DNA from: Opisthocomus hoazin
Lineage: Eukaryota; Chordata; Aves; Opisthocomiformes; Opisthocomidae
Length of the DNA: 64,000 nucleotides
Direction of reading: 5' to 3'
NCBI RefSeq assembly: GCF_030867145.1
Contig: NC_134422.1
Span: 14,890,531 to 14,954,530 of the forward strand
A program made the translations under genes and the position numbers. The notes below the pieces were generated by a model that searched no databases, was not told where the DNA came from, and saw nothing but the letters and a program-made list of their open reading frames with translations. Shown here one piece after another: positions 49,312 through 61,587 of the stretch. Numbering within the stretch: position 1 is the first letter of the stretch; every line of letters begins with the position of its first letter.

Positions 49312-49361
49312 CTGGTAATTATTCTTAAGAGAAAGGCTTTGGCTTGGTACTGGAGCATCCC
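49312..49361 (-). CDS. Candidate small internal exon (50 bases), minus strand
   Basis: A very pyrimidine-rich acceptor (tttctccctccctgcccacag) and the donor TACCAG then GTAGAA bound 50 bases. Read in phase 0 it gives MLQYQAKAFLLRIIT and ends with two bases of a codon, compatible with the candidates on both sides (50200-49920 and 43828). Short exons of this type are easily found by chance. Confidence 0.25.
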
Positions 49362-49919
49362 CTGTGGGCAGGGAGGGAGAAAGGGCAGCTGGCAGAACTC
49401 TGTCCCTTGCCTGATTTTCATCCTCCAGAGCTGAGTCTGATCCAGTTCCCTGTGAAGGGCTGTGGGACAAACACTCTTGACTCATTTCCACTTGCCTTTT
49501 CTCAAGTTGTAGAAAACAAAATGACCTTCTGCTTCCAAGGATGATGAGGAAATCATTTGCCTCAGCAGCTTTGTCTGGGAAGTGTTATTTTTTGCAACGT
49601 TTAATTTCTCTTTATTCAAATGAATTGCTTTTCATCTGAATTTAGCGTTAAACTTGGCTGTGTGACTCAGAGGAGCTTCTCTGCAGTGCACGAAAAACAG
49701 TGTATCCCACACCTCTCCCATCTTTAATATCTGCCCAATAGCAAGACCTGGAAAGCAGAAACATTGAAACCTTTTGGTCCAGGAGTGTCACTTATTTCTC
49801 CAAGAGCAGCCTGCAGTGTCACACATATCATGTAAGAAGTGACCCCATTCTTGAATGCAGAGATCACACAACATAGCTCATTTAATTTGCAGGTTCAATG
49901 CTTCATAAATGATCCTTAC

Positions 49920-50200
49920 CTCCAGGGACAGTTGTGGGAAGACATCAGGGTAGAGGGCTGATCTTCCGTCCTCTGTTTTCTGAAGATCTGCACTAACACA
50001 GAAAGCTTCTTCTCCTCCGTCCCCAAGTAGGGACTCCAGTTCACTATAAATCAGTTCTTTAAAGTTCTGTACCCTTCCAAACTTTATGGAATTACCCCTA
50101 TTTGACAGAGGATGGCAAATGGTTTGGAGGGGATTCTTCTGATTTTGTACAGTACTCTGGGTGTCTTTATCAGAGAGTTCATTCAAGCATTGGTAAAGTA
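49920..50200 (-). CDS. Candidate internal exon (93 codons), minus strand
   Basis: The acceptor is taatactctatctcag and the donor CTGGAG then GTAAGG, both close to consensus. Two leading bases and 93 open codons follow (LYQCLNELSDKDTQ, FGRVQNFKELIYSELESLL, SALYPDVFPQLSLE), ending in phase 0. It is the longest splice-bounded open segment on this strand, and its composition is protein-like. No family is recognised. An exon in between would be needed to match the phase of the candidate at 50846-50707. Confidence 0.38.
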
Positions 50201-50706
50201 CTGAGATAGAGTATTAACAGGTCCTAAAATGCCCTTTGGGTTTAAGAGAGCAAAACATCAACACATTCTGTCTGAACACAATTATACAAATGATTGAAAT
50301 TAGCTAATGGGTCATTAACAAGTCAAAAATTAAAAAAACCCTCCTCCTTATGCCATCCTGCTGCTCCGTGTTCCAGTACCTTGCTTGGACAGTAAGCCTG
50401 CACAGCTGAGGGCCCGTAACTACCCACTTTAAAGGACCTTTAGTAAATATGCGTAGGAGCAGAGTAAAACCCAGGTAGGAGGCCCCAGTTCTGTCTGCCT
50501 GAAGGTGCTGAACATTTTAAGCAGAAGCTCTGAAGCAGAGAGCCATGTCCTCTCACAGAGATCACCACACCACGCTTTTGTGCATACTCTGTATAACAGA
50601 ACTTCCCCGGTAAGCCTAATTATTACTTGGAGAAAGCGCTGGCTACAGTACGTCCTGCTGCAAACTGTCACCCTGGGAGCTGCTCATGAAACACCGAGGT
50701 GCTTAC

Positions 50707-50846
50707 TGATTTGTTGTGTCTGTTGCCCGTGCTACTGCCCTGCAAGGGAGTGACTGGCACAAAAGCGTGGTTTTGAGAGCCGTGCTCAGAAATGCACACC
50801 GGGCACTTTCCACTCTGATTGCCGCCGTCCACCAAGCTTCTTGGTC
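50707..50846 (-). CDS. Candidate internal exon (46 codons), minus strand
   Basis: The acceptor is gcaatgcaaatttttcag and the donor AAATCA then GTAAGC. Two bases plus 46 codons follow (SLVDGGNQSGKCPVCISE, then HAFVPVTPLQGSSTGN). A second frame is also open across the segment, so the reading is ambiguous. Confidence 0.22.
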
Positions 50847-50899
50847 CTGAAAAATTTGCATTGCTGTAACCTGAGTAGTGCGCACAGGGTGATGTGCTC

Positions 50900-53800
50900 T
50901 GCCTCTGGTAGGTGGGACCAGGACAGCTCCACTGTCTTCTTGGCCTTACATCTGGATTCTTCTGGGCTTCCTTTAGTACCTTTTAGGTGTCACTTGATAA
51001 ACAACTGATCTGGACTTAGCTCTCATGCAGAAATTTGGGAACTGTATGACCCCTTCAAGCATGACTCTCTCTAATTTAATATTCCCCAGTCCTATGGAGA
51101 ATCCAAGTTAGAATACAGATAAATAATTCTTTAACAGAGAATGGGTCTGTGATTCTGATAAAATAGCAAGCAGTGCAAAGAGAGAATAAAATGACTTCCC
51201 TTCTGTTTTTGCTTGTAGCTTAGAAAGTAATCTGTCTCATCGCACTTACTGCTGAGAACCTCCCTCATGGACTAGCCCCTTGGTCACACTGCGTCCCATG
51301 TGTGTGAGACCCAACTTGCAGCCCTGACAGAGGAGAAACACAACCAGCATTTCTTTACCAGCCTGTTATCTCCAATCCCAAATTAATCCTGCCTGGACAT
51401 CCTGCCAAATAATCGGGTTTATTGACTCAGCTTTAACAAAACCTTGAGGAGATGAGTATCCACTTCATTAATCCTCTGCCTGATCTTCCAGTGCCCAGTC
51501 CTCATAAGCGACGAGGGGCAGGCACACTTTGGTGACATTAAGCTACAAGCTCTTTGCAAACAATCTTCTCCCTTCCTCCAAACAGACAAGTGCTCACTGC
51601 CGCTCAGCATCCAAATTCAGGATGATTATAGTGACCTCCCAGCTGTCACCCACAGAAGCACAGGAAGGCAGACTGTGCACATGAAGTTCTCTGCAGCTAA
51701 AGCCACCATATGTCCAGGTTTCACTGGACACATTTCACAAAGCCAACTTTCTCCAGGCTGAAAAAGGACTTTGGCCATTTGTCCTGAACTTGTGTGTCTC
51801 TGGAACCTGTCCCAGGCTGGCTGGAACTTGGGCCAGAGCCATGAAACACACTCAGATCCCCTGCACAATGGCTTCACTTGTGCCGGAGTCACCATGCTTG
51901 TGCTGCCCATCTGCTGGGACAGAGCCTGAAGAGCCTTGAAAATCCAGAAAGAGAGGGAGGACCAACCTTAGCACTGGCAGCTTTCATCAAGAGAGGGAAC
52001 AGGGAGCTCTCTCCTGCCTGCGGCTCCTGCGGGCATCTCCTGGCATAGGCAGGAGGGGTTTGGGGAAGCAGGTGAGAGCCTGAGCTCTTTGGCAGGAGGC
52101 TGCTGCTCCAGGGAGAAGCTGATGTCCCGCACCTGTGCTGCCAGGTGTGCTCGTGGTGAGGTGTGGGGAGGCAGCTCTGCCTGCACGGCCTCCCTGTGCA
52201 GCTACCTCCGTGCAGAGCCCCGTGCGAGGGCCTGCCAACCCCAAAGATCTCACGAACCACAGGTTATTACAGCACTACCTAAGTCTTGATTAGAAAATGC
52301 TTTCTGCAACAAATTGCTTGTAGCTCAGCTACAGATTTAAGGTTTTTGACTGTAGCTCTTGGGATTTAAATGGCAATCTGCATTCTTCCAGTTCCAGAGA
52401 TTCACAGGAGATGTCCTACAGACATGTTGCCATAAAATCATATCATGTCCCCTCATCACATCTCTCTTGAAAGACTCAAGTTGGTGAGCCTCAGCCAGTT
52501 TAATTCACCAGGAATGTTTTGAACGCTGAGTTTGGAGAAATGTTTGTTTGAGCTTAAAAAAACAAAAAAAAGGAAAGAACCCTATGCCAAGGAAACTGAG
52601 AAGAAAACAAACAATTAGAACATGCAGGGCTTGACTTTTTCCCTCCAGTGAAACAACACAGACATTTTAATAATTAAGCAGTTTCATAATGTTTGTAGAG
52701 GGAAATGAAAGTCTATTACTTCTGCTGTTTCTACAAAGACACAGGGCAAAGCGTGGGGGCTTGTGGAGCAGAAGACTTAGGGAAGGGAAAAAAGTGATGG
52801 TGCTATAGGGGTGAAAGAATGGATCTCTAACTCCCTAGATAATACTTACGGTACTGCAGTGGGAGCTTGGTTAAGGAAGGCGTGAGTCAGGGTTTGGGGC
52901 CTCATTTTGCTAACCAGTGTTTTTGCACGTGAGGAACTCAGGTGAGTATGAACAGAACTGTGGTTTAAGAGAGACCCTTCAAGCCTGACCCAATGAAAGC
53001 CGGATTGTGCAATTCTGACTCATATTTTAGGATCACTCATGCTCTAATTTAAATCAATGGGATTTTTTTTTACTGACATCAATGGGAACAAGATTAAGCC
53101 TTTGCTCCATTGTCATTCCTTTCAAGAATGTGGGACTAGGGTAAAGTTAGCTGATGCTCATTAGAAGGATCAAAATTTGGCCTCTAAAAGCAAGCAGTGA
53201 CATCTTCCCCCTCTCTCACAAAAAGTATGTGAACTGGGAGCAACACATTTATTTAATTTATTTAGACAGATGAACATTTGAATTAAACTCCCTTGAAGTT
53301 AGGAGGATTATTCTGGCTTTGTATCTATGCAAGAAAAAGGAAAAGTTGATTCAAGACATACAGAGCTAAGAGACTTAAACTCTGCCAGTTCCTACAAAAT
53401 GTTGAAATTGATATGTCTGGAATTGATTTTTCCGTGGATGCTGCAGACAGATCTCAGAGATGTGTTGGTGCCTGCTCTGTATATGAAGGAGTGACTGTAA
53501 GATTACAGATAGCTGGTTTGTACTTGCAGCATTTGGGAACAGAGAGGGGAAAAGAAATCCAAACACAAGCAACAGATAATATGGAAAGTAAGAAAAACAC
53601 AGAGCCAGCACTGACAGCTCTACAGCGAATGTAAGAGCCAGGTCCTACCCCTTAGTGGGAATACCACACTGCTCAACATCAGTTGGATTGAAAGAAGACA
53701 TGGCATGGGTGGGGAAGAGGAAGGAACTAAAATCAGCCAGATCCCAAGAAAGACTGATAATGGAAGAAATTTAAATTTAGCTTTATTTTTCTGAAATCAT

Positions 53801-56580
53801 TTCAAGGGTTTTTTTCATACAGTGTGATAGAGCAACTATAGCCAAAACAACTATTTCATTTTCAACCAAAGTGATGGCAGATCCCAACAAATCACCTGTC
53901 AGATATAGAACAGCTTTATATGTTGCCTCATTCCCCCACTGACTTTCTCCTTGCTACGAAGGATTTGGTTGCCTGGGGGCATTGACCGGCATAGCTCCTG
54001 GGGCAGGGTCAGATGTGGTTGTGCTGGTGGACAGCTGCGTCTTGTGACTTAGTGCCACTTAACAACCCAGCTATGAACGGGCACGGTGGGAAGGGTTCAG
54101 CTTAGTCCTCATTAGATCATCTTCTGTGCCTCTCAGCTTCACAAATCTGTGCTTAGCAGAGTGAGTTCCTGTGTGCACATCCTGGTCTGGAAATAGATAC
54201 TTTATTATAGAGTAGGAAGCATAGGAATAAACCCTAATTTAGTAGAAGCTGGATCAGCCCCTCTTCCATTCAAAAAATACAAAACAACACATCATATTTT
54301 CTTTTTTTTTGGTAATTATTTTTAAAATCCAGACTTCACTGCATTCATTAGTATTTCATAGCATAGAGTAAGAGGTATTCTTACATGTTTGACAAGAGTT
54401 GTTGAATCTGTGTGACACGCTACATTACAGTTTCTCCAGCAGCAAATCCACTTCAAAGAAGTTTGAGGGCATAACCACAGAAAAAATTTAGTTAGCACAT
54501 CTGAAAGGGGTGAAGCACCCGTAGGTTGGGGGCTTGAACTCAGACAAACCTCTTACACTGGCTTTGCTGCTGGAGTGATCCCGATTTGGAGTCATCCCCT
54601 TAGTAGCAGAAGAGCCTTGTCACAGGGGCGACTGTGAACTTTCTGCTGTGAAACAGGGTGAGGTGACAAAGCTGTGAGGAAACACAGATTTGCTTGCCTT
54701 GCAGCCTCGATAAGTGACATTCTGTTTTGATTGTACTGCCAGATGTCAAAGCAATGGTGAATTACCAACTCACGCTAACTAATGTGGGAAGGTGGAGGAA
54801 ATGTGAAGTGCTGACATGTATAAGCATCATATAAAATGCACTTGCTCTGTAAAGGATAGGTCCCTAAATGCCCATAGCATATGCATGTGCCTGCTCAGAA
54901 AACATGGTCTGTGCAGGGATGTGCATGCTAGTTCAGGCACAGTTAGATGCTTCACCTCGTAAGGGGGGACCTCTGGTGAAAAGGCGTTTGGACACTTCTG
55001 CTGTAAGTGTAGGAATATATTTGGGTTTGGAGGCAAGAAAGGTGGCAGATGAGGGTCGCTCACAATTTTCACTGTGTTTATGCTTCTTGCAGCTGTGGGG
55101 TAGGAAGGGAGGAAAGTTAGGGAACAGAGACCCAGAGGAATGGACTCCTTTGTCCCATCTGTGACCTGTGGAAATAACAGAGACAGTAGCCCACATAGGA
55201 GGATGCCTTCTCAACTAATAAGTTACACAGGATGGGAAGAAAGGCATGCACAGGGATGTTAGAGCTCGAGCGATGAAACCAGAGATGTTGTTCCCATGGG
55301 TTCATGTACAGGCAGACCTCCAGCGTGGGCTCTCCAAGGTTTAGGAAGGGTCGTCTCCATCCCACCCTTCCTTCAACCCTATGCAGCAGCCTGAGGTCCT
55401 TAACAGCATATATCTTCTCCACTCATTTCATGATATCTGTGGACACTCGATATACTTCAGGTCTCTGTTTCCCTCCCCCTGTCAATTGGCTTCAGTTTGG
55501 GTGATGCAGCTGACACTGATGGGACTGGAGGAGAAGGACATGGATGACAGACAGTACTCTTGCATAAGTCTGTTTTCAAACGAAGACATGGCTAAAAATT
55601 GAGCAGTCTGGTTTTCTATATTGTTAATGATCAGAAGACACTATGAAACCTCTGCTGATGAGCAGAACGACAAAAACATGTTGAAACAGGCTGTGGTTTT
55701 ATCAGCACAGATATCAGCGTGTAACAAAGTAGCAAATCTAAGAGTGACTTTTGTTTATTTGATTTGGTATCAACCCAGCTTTTACAGAGGGGAGGGATTT
55801 TGGTTTTAGTTAATTATTAAGCAAGTTCCCTTGCTGCCTGATCACCTTTGCAAAGAGATTAATGCAAAAATATTGGAGAGAAATTTTGAAGCCTCGTGAC
55901 CATACTATTTTTCATGCCCTAATTACCTGGCCAAAATCCTACTCTCCACAAAGTCAGTCTTTGCTGAGATTAGTTGAAATGCTTTTGATTTACAGTGAGC
56001 TATGAATTAGCCAGCATGTACCCTGAGGAGAGAGAGAGAATGCTATTTAATGTCATTAAAAATGAGAAAGAGAAACTGAAATAGCTTTTGTCTGTGGCAT
56101 AATACTGTTCCCAAAGAGTTGTGACATCTCTGTATCTCCCAGGGCTAGAAAAGCATGATGATATTTGCTCCTTCAAAAAAAATTGCCTTGCTAACAACCT
56201 TTTTTCTGGGCTATAATAGCTCCATATCCACTTCAAATTGGTTGAGAGCTACTGGAAGGCAAAGCACTCAGTAGGGACACGGAGCCTTTAAAGCACCTCC
56301 TTCATTAGCAGTCCAGAGGTCCTGGCAGTGCAGGCGTTAACCTGAGGCCAGGGAAAGTGCTGGGAAGGTCAGCACTGGGGGAGCCTGGAGGACACGGAGG
56401 GATTTACTGTGAGTTTTGGAATATCTTTGGTATAATTCTGCTCTGGACATGGAGAGAAGTTAATAAGTACTAAAAAAAGCAAGAGCATGGAGGAGATGAT
56501 GAAAGCAGCAGCAATGTGGTCATGATAAGGATGCTCACCACAAAGCAGCGATACCAACCCTAATAAAAGCAGCAATACTG
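50900..56580. other. Non-coding DNA, possibly intronic
   Basis: Nothing was recognised apart from short A or T runs. Open frames near 51.9-52.3 kb overlap on both strands and reflect local GC content. Confidence 0.45.
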
Positions 56581-56584
56581 TGAC

Positions 56585-56930
56585 TCCTACAGCAGAGCCC
56601 GGTGGCTCTGACCGATGCTCCCCGGACTCCCACTGGCCAATGGCTGGGCCAGCCGCTGAGTGCCAGGGCCAGCGTCGTGTCCCGTGCAGCCTCAACCTGC
56701 CCTGAAAGCCCAGATCAGCAGCATCACGTGCAGGTCGCCAGCAGGCAGGATTGCAGCTGCACTGGAGGGTTCAAAGCCCCAAAGCTGACCCTCCACCCCA
56801 GCACGCACACTTTGGCCCTCATGCAATGCTTTGCGCGCAGTTTGTGCAGCTGTGAGCGGAGCAGCAACTGCTGTAACTGCACTACCAGGACGGAGTGAGC
56901 ATCGTGCAATACGCTGAGCTGCACCCATTT
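56585..56930. promoter_or_regulatory. GC-rich islet with about 17 CpGs
   Basis: The stretch contains several CpGs (gtcgtgtcccgtg, ttgcgcgcag). Overlapping open frames of 98-143 codons occur on both strands, again as expected from composition. It may be a regulatory patch within the candidate minus-strand gene. Confidence 0.3.
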
Positions 56931-57272
56931 GCTTGCCCAGAAATAGGAGGCAGTGAAGGACATGCTGCCAGAGCCTCTTTCTCTGAAGAGCTTGCAATCT
57001 GGTGCCATAATTAAAGGCAGTATTGATTCCCGCAAGAGCTGATCTCTGGGTGCTTGACATGGATGTGGGTGTTGCACATGATTCCTCAGCTGGACTGCCC
57101 TGTCTTCTCTGTAAAAATGTGCTGCAGCAAAGGGTGTATTCCTAGAGGAATCCACGATGGAGTTTGTTGTGTGTGGAGAATGTTACAAGAAAACAGACAA
57201 GCTCAGATGTCAGAGTGTTGAACCAATGGTGCAAGAGGGAGCTGGGGAGCAAAGGAGGGTGAGCACGTGGAG

Positions 57273-57620
57273 GAATCACAGAATCATAGGTTGGAAAAGA
57301 CCTCTAAGATCGAGTCCAACAGTCAACCCAACACCACCATTCCTACTAAACCATGTCCCGAAGTGCCACATCTAGACGTTTTTTGAACACCTTCAGGGAT
57401 GGTGACTCAACCACCTCCCTGGGCATCCTGTTCCAATGCCTGACCACTCTTTCAGTAAAGAAATTTTTCCTAATATCCAATCTAAACCTCCCCTGACGCA
57501 ACTTGAGGCCATTGCCTCTCATCCTATCACTAGTTACCTGGGAGAAGAGACCAACCCCTGCCTCACTACAACCTCCTTTCAGGTAGTTGTAGAGAGCAAC
57601 AAGGTTCCCCCTCAGCTGGT
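57273..57620 (-). mobile_element. CR1 3' part (Neoaves-type subfamily), reverse orientation
   Basis: The plus strand begins with aatcacagaatcatagg and ttggaaaagacctctaagat, the reversed CR1 terminus. It continues through the conserved block gcatcctgttccaatgcctg and aatttttcctaatatccaat, ending near caaggttccccctcagct at about 57618. This subfamily differs from that of the copies at 17.5 and 27.8 kb. The match to the consensus I remember looks good, suggesting a fairly young copy. Confidence 0.9.
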
Positions 57621-58542
57621 TTGAGTAGGAACGGGTATCCCTTTTTCTCAGTGAAGCCTCACACTCTTCCCCTGCTTTGCCCTCCCTCCCTCCAGTGAAT
57701 ACAGGGTGATTTACCTACAGTATGATGGAGGTGGGAAGGAGAGGGTCGGTGCACCGAGGGTTTGCTGGGAAACCTGTGTGGAGGCCTTTCCTGGCCAGTA
57801 TGTCACCTGTTAGAGGGAACACACACGGATCAGGCAATGCAAATGTTACCTCTGGAGGGAGCAGACCTTTGACAAGTTGGTGCTGCTGACCCCAGCAATG
57901 ATTCTAGTGCCCACCCTCTAGCACAGGTTCGATCATACCACTTCAGGGGGACATCGAAATTACCACAGCCCGCCTCAACTCCCTGACTGCCACTTTGTAT
58001 GCAAGACTGGGGAAGGTGGGGAAGCATGGGGTTTGCTACAGGTCCTGTCCACCCTGGAGTATGCAGCTTGCTTTCTTCTACCTGCACTTCTGAAGGCTGC
58101 TGGCAGTGTGATGCTGCCCCAGGGTTGCCTGGGTGAGGGTCCCTGCAACTCATCTGAGAGTGTCACTGGTGTTCATGCAATTAAACAGCGAGAAGTTCAA
58201 GCACAGAGAGGAGGCCTCCCCATTCGCTGTGCCAGCTGCTAGGATACGCTGCCTTGTTTCATCCGAACGGTGAATGAGGAAATGAGGAATCTGGATGACA
58301 TGGCTGAAAAAGAAACATCAATTCCTAGAAAAACTCCCAAGGCTTTTCTGCTTTGTGTTCGCTTGGGTCTGCTCCCCTTGTAAAATGGCCAACAGCTGAG
58401 CAACTGGGGAAGAGAAAGGAAACTTAGATTACACAAAAATTTGCATCGAGGACTCTGATTTGAGGCCTCAGTGTCTGTTTTAACCTAAACCTTCTCTTTG
58501 CTTCATTTGCTTCCCCTGGTTCCTTCAAGCACGTTGCCTTAC

Positions 58543-58670
58543 CGATGCAGCCATAACAAGGGACTTCCAGTGGGTTGGGAAGCTCTTGTTTTTTCCCCTA
58601 TTTTTGGAAATATTTCTGAGCAACCATCTGCCAGTTCTCTGACAGCATCTCCCTGCTCAGTACCAGTATA
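58543..58670 (-). CDS. Candidate internal exon (42 codons), minus strand
   Basis: The acceptor is excellent (cctcatcccctgctttcacag) and the donor good (GCATCG then GTAAGG). Phase 0 at the start, 42 codons plus two bases (YTGTEQGDAVRELADG, SEIFPKIGEKTRASQPTG). No family is recognised. Confidence 0.3.
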
Positions 58671-61501
58671 CTGTGAAAGCAGGGGATGAGGGAAGAGCTG
58701 TGCAGGGCTCAGGAGCAGAGCTGCAGGTTGCAGCTGGTGTGAACGCTTTTGCTGAAGCGACAAACCACACCGAATGGCTTCTCTTTCTCATGCACGTGAA
58801 ATTGCTTGTTTGCTACAGTCAGCAAAATGTAGAGATTTCATGTACTGCTTTGTTTGAAGAAGTGGAGGACAGCGTGGCTGTGTCACAGCTGCCTCTCCAG
58901 GTCTGGCAAGATCTCCAGGGTCAAGCAGAAGAAAAGGTGGTTGAAAAACCTCCCAAGGGATCAGTGTGCTCTAGGAAGGGGCCTGCTGGTGGCTGACTCG
59001 GTGGTGAATTGGCAAGAGATGAGAATCACAGTGTCTTAATTGTTTTTAGGTGAGAATTTATCAGAGCAATGGACAAATAACACAACAGAAACCAGGACTG
59101 AAACCAGTAAGCACCAAAGCACTATGAGTTTCTGCTGTGCATATGATGCACATGAACAGTGACTCTGCTTTGCAGAAGTGCCTCTGTTGCACATGAAATC
59201 TCAGAAATCAAATCCCATATCCATCCATACTATTTACCATCTTACCAGACCGTACAGCTGCTTTACCTAATACCAACAATAGGCTGAGCATCAAAAAAGC
59301 TCATAATGTTCTACATTTCAGAGTTTCCACCCCCCAGTTTTAGCCAAACTTCTGACTCCAGTGATTAAACCAAACCTTTTTGCATTTTTCCCTCCTGTCT
59401 GGGAGGTGATATTCCTCTTCCTCCTGTACTTCTTCACATTCCATAAGGCTGTCACACCTTTTTACAGCTGCAACTGCTGAGTGAACAAATCCAGGCTACA
59501 CCTGATCATTTAACATAATCTAAGTCCTGCGTCCAGGCTAACAAAATTATCCTAAATTATCTGTGGCTCTGGGCTGCAAACAGCCAGCTGGGTGATCATG
59601 CTTTGGATCTGGGGCTAGCATGGGTGGAGCCAGAGTGGATATTGCTGTATCTGGGTGCTATACAGACCACAACTGAAGCACCAATAGCTTTATTTCCAAC
59701 AGGAACTGAGAATAAGCATGCTTTTTATGCAGCAATATGGCTGCATATGGTCAGAGTCTCTAGGTAAATACAATTTTTAAATCACTTTCTTTTTAATGAA
59801 ACTTTAATGCTGTGGAAATCCATGGAGGAAAGAGAGGAGAAAAGATCTTACTAGATACAAGAAAAGCTCACTCGTGTTTGATCTGTCTCTTGTACCCTTT
59901 GGAAGCAGATATATTTATTTACAGCACAATCTCAGCTCCACTGAAGTCAGTGGGAAGTCTGCCACCAACTTCACAGGCAGTAGGCTGGTGCCTCCGAGGG
60001 GTGATGCGCTGAGCATGCTCTCCTCCTCTGCTGCAGAAGGAGCTGCTTATGTGTGCCCTTTGGCTGCTTGCTGTGCTAAACCCGTTTATCTGAACCATGA
60101 CAGCAGAAGAAGCAGTTTTAGTGATTAACCCACTTTTGCTGCCATAAAACTAATCAAGCTGCTTCTTTTGATTTACTAAGGGAGTCCATTTTAAGTTCCC
60201 AGATGCTCAGTTGTAGGGGGGGAAGGGCAATTTTTGCGCGTTTAAAATGGAGTATTGTATTCATTTAAGGAGCAGAAGGGGAAGGAAACAGTGAGCGATC
60301 CTTTCACCGCCTGAAGACTGACAGTCTGGCAGCCTCCAAAACAGAAAAGCCTTTGTTCCATCAGGGCCACAGTGCCCACAGCTGTCAGGTCCAGCTTGTC
60401 CATACTGGCCAGCTCATAATATCAGGAAGATCGACTGTATCCAAGTCATCAGGGACAAGCTGAACAGATCCATCAAAGCGGGGTGCGGGAGCCAAGCCAA
60501 CAGGTCAGGCTATGTTTCAGGCAGCTGATAGCTGAGATTGGGAGATCCTGGAAATCCATGAGGGTTAAGATACTCTACACGTGTACAAGGCTGTGGAACG
60601 AATCTTCAGGGAAAACAGCAGTGCAAGAAAGCTATTAGATGCTACAGAGGAGAGTGGCTGAAAGGTACCACTGCTCTTTGAAGCAGGTGAGCAGTGGTAA
60701 GTGTGAACTTTGAAGATCAGTTATAATCTGAGACTGTAACATATCCCACCTCCAACCAGCCTTTCCCGGCTGGTGAGGATGAGCAGTGACTCCTACCAGC
60801 AAACCATGTGCGGATGGATGAGAGAGGTTGGTGGGTGAGGAAGTCCTAAACCACACGCTTAACCTTCACATGGAAAAGTCTTGGGCGGTGCCAGGCTGAG
60901 CTATCCCCACTGCACTGGGAGAGTGGTGGTGGGCAGGGATACAGGGGCAAAAGGCATAAGAAGCAAACACTGTTTTGATAGTAAGAGGCCCTTAAAGCAC
61001 AACACGTGCTATGCTCTTGATTTCTAGCAAGAGCAGTTCAGCTGAACACCCATGGAGGTAACAGCCCCCTCAGGGCCGCAGAACCCACCTTCCCCCTGCT
61101 TCACAGTGCTGAAGAGCCCAGGAGATGGCTGTTGCTGTAGGTGGTGGCCTGCCGGAGGGGATAAAGACTGCCCAGCTTCCCTGGCCAGCTATTTTCTCAG
61201 CTCCTGTGCAGGCAGACCTTGAGCCAGCACCCTAATATAAGAGCTTTGCCCACAGCTTCCCTCAGCCAGCTTCAAACTGCAGCTTGAACGAACAGTCCCC
61301 TGCCCTGACTCCAAGCAGCCCTGCTCGTGGGCACGCAACCGGGTCCTGCCCTGTGACACTGCTGGTCACCATTTCAGCTCCTGGCAAAGTCCCCTGCTTG
61401 CTCCAGGTGTTTACTGATCCACAGAACACATCTCCTTCCTCCTTTAGCTCCTAGGAACCAGAACAAGCACCTACTAGGGATATTGGCAACTCTTTGCTTA
61501 C

Positions 61502-61587
61502 CAGAGCAGCCTCACTCATCTTGCTGCCCCTTTCAGCAACTGTTTGCACCAGCCCCACTGCTCTTAGCCTGTATTCCAGCTGGGGGA
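61502..61587 (-). CDS. Candidate internal exon (28 codons), minus strand
   Basis: The acceptor has a T-run (gactgttttttcccacag) and the donor reads GCTCTG then GTAAGC. Two bases plus 28 codons (PQLEYRLRAVGLVQ to SKMSEAAL); the other two frames contain stops. It ends in phase 0, as required by the candidate at 58670. Confidence 0.3.

Noticed and set aside
56692..57155. Minus-strand frames of 122 and 143 codons
   Set aside because: They overlap in different frames in a GC-rich patch, without splice support or known motifs.
58320..58406. Segment after an excellent acceptor (tttcctttctcttccccag) as the exon following 58543
   Set aside because: In the phase required the frame hits TAG and no usable donor precedes it, so I did not call it.
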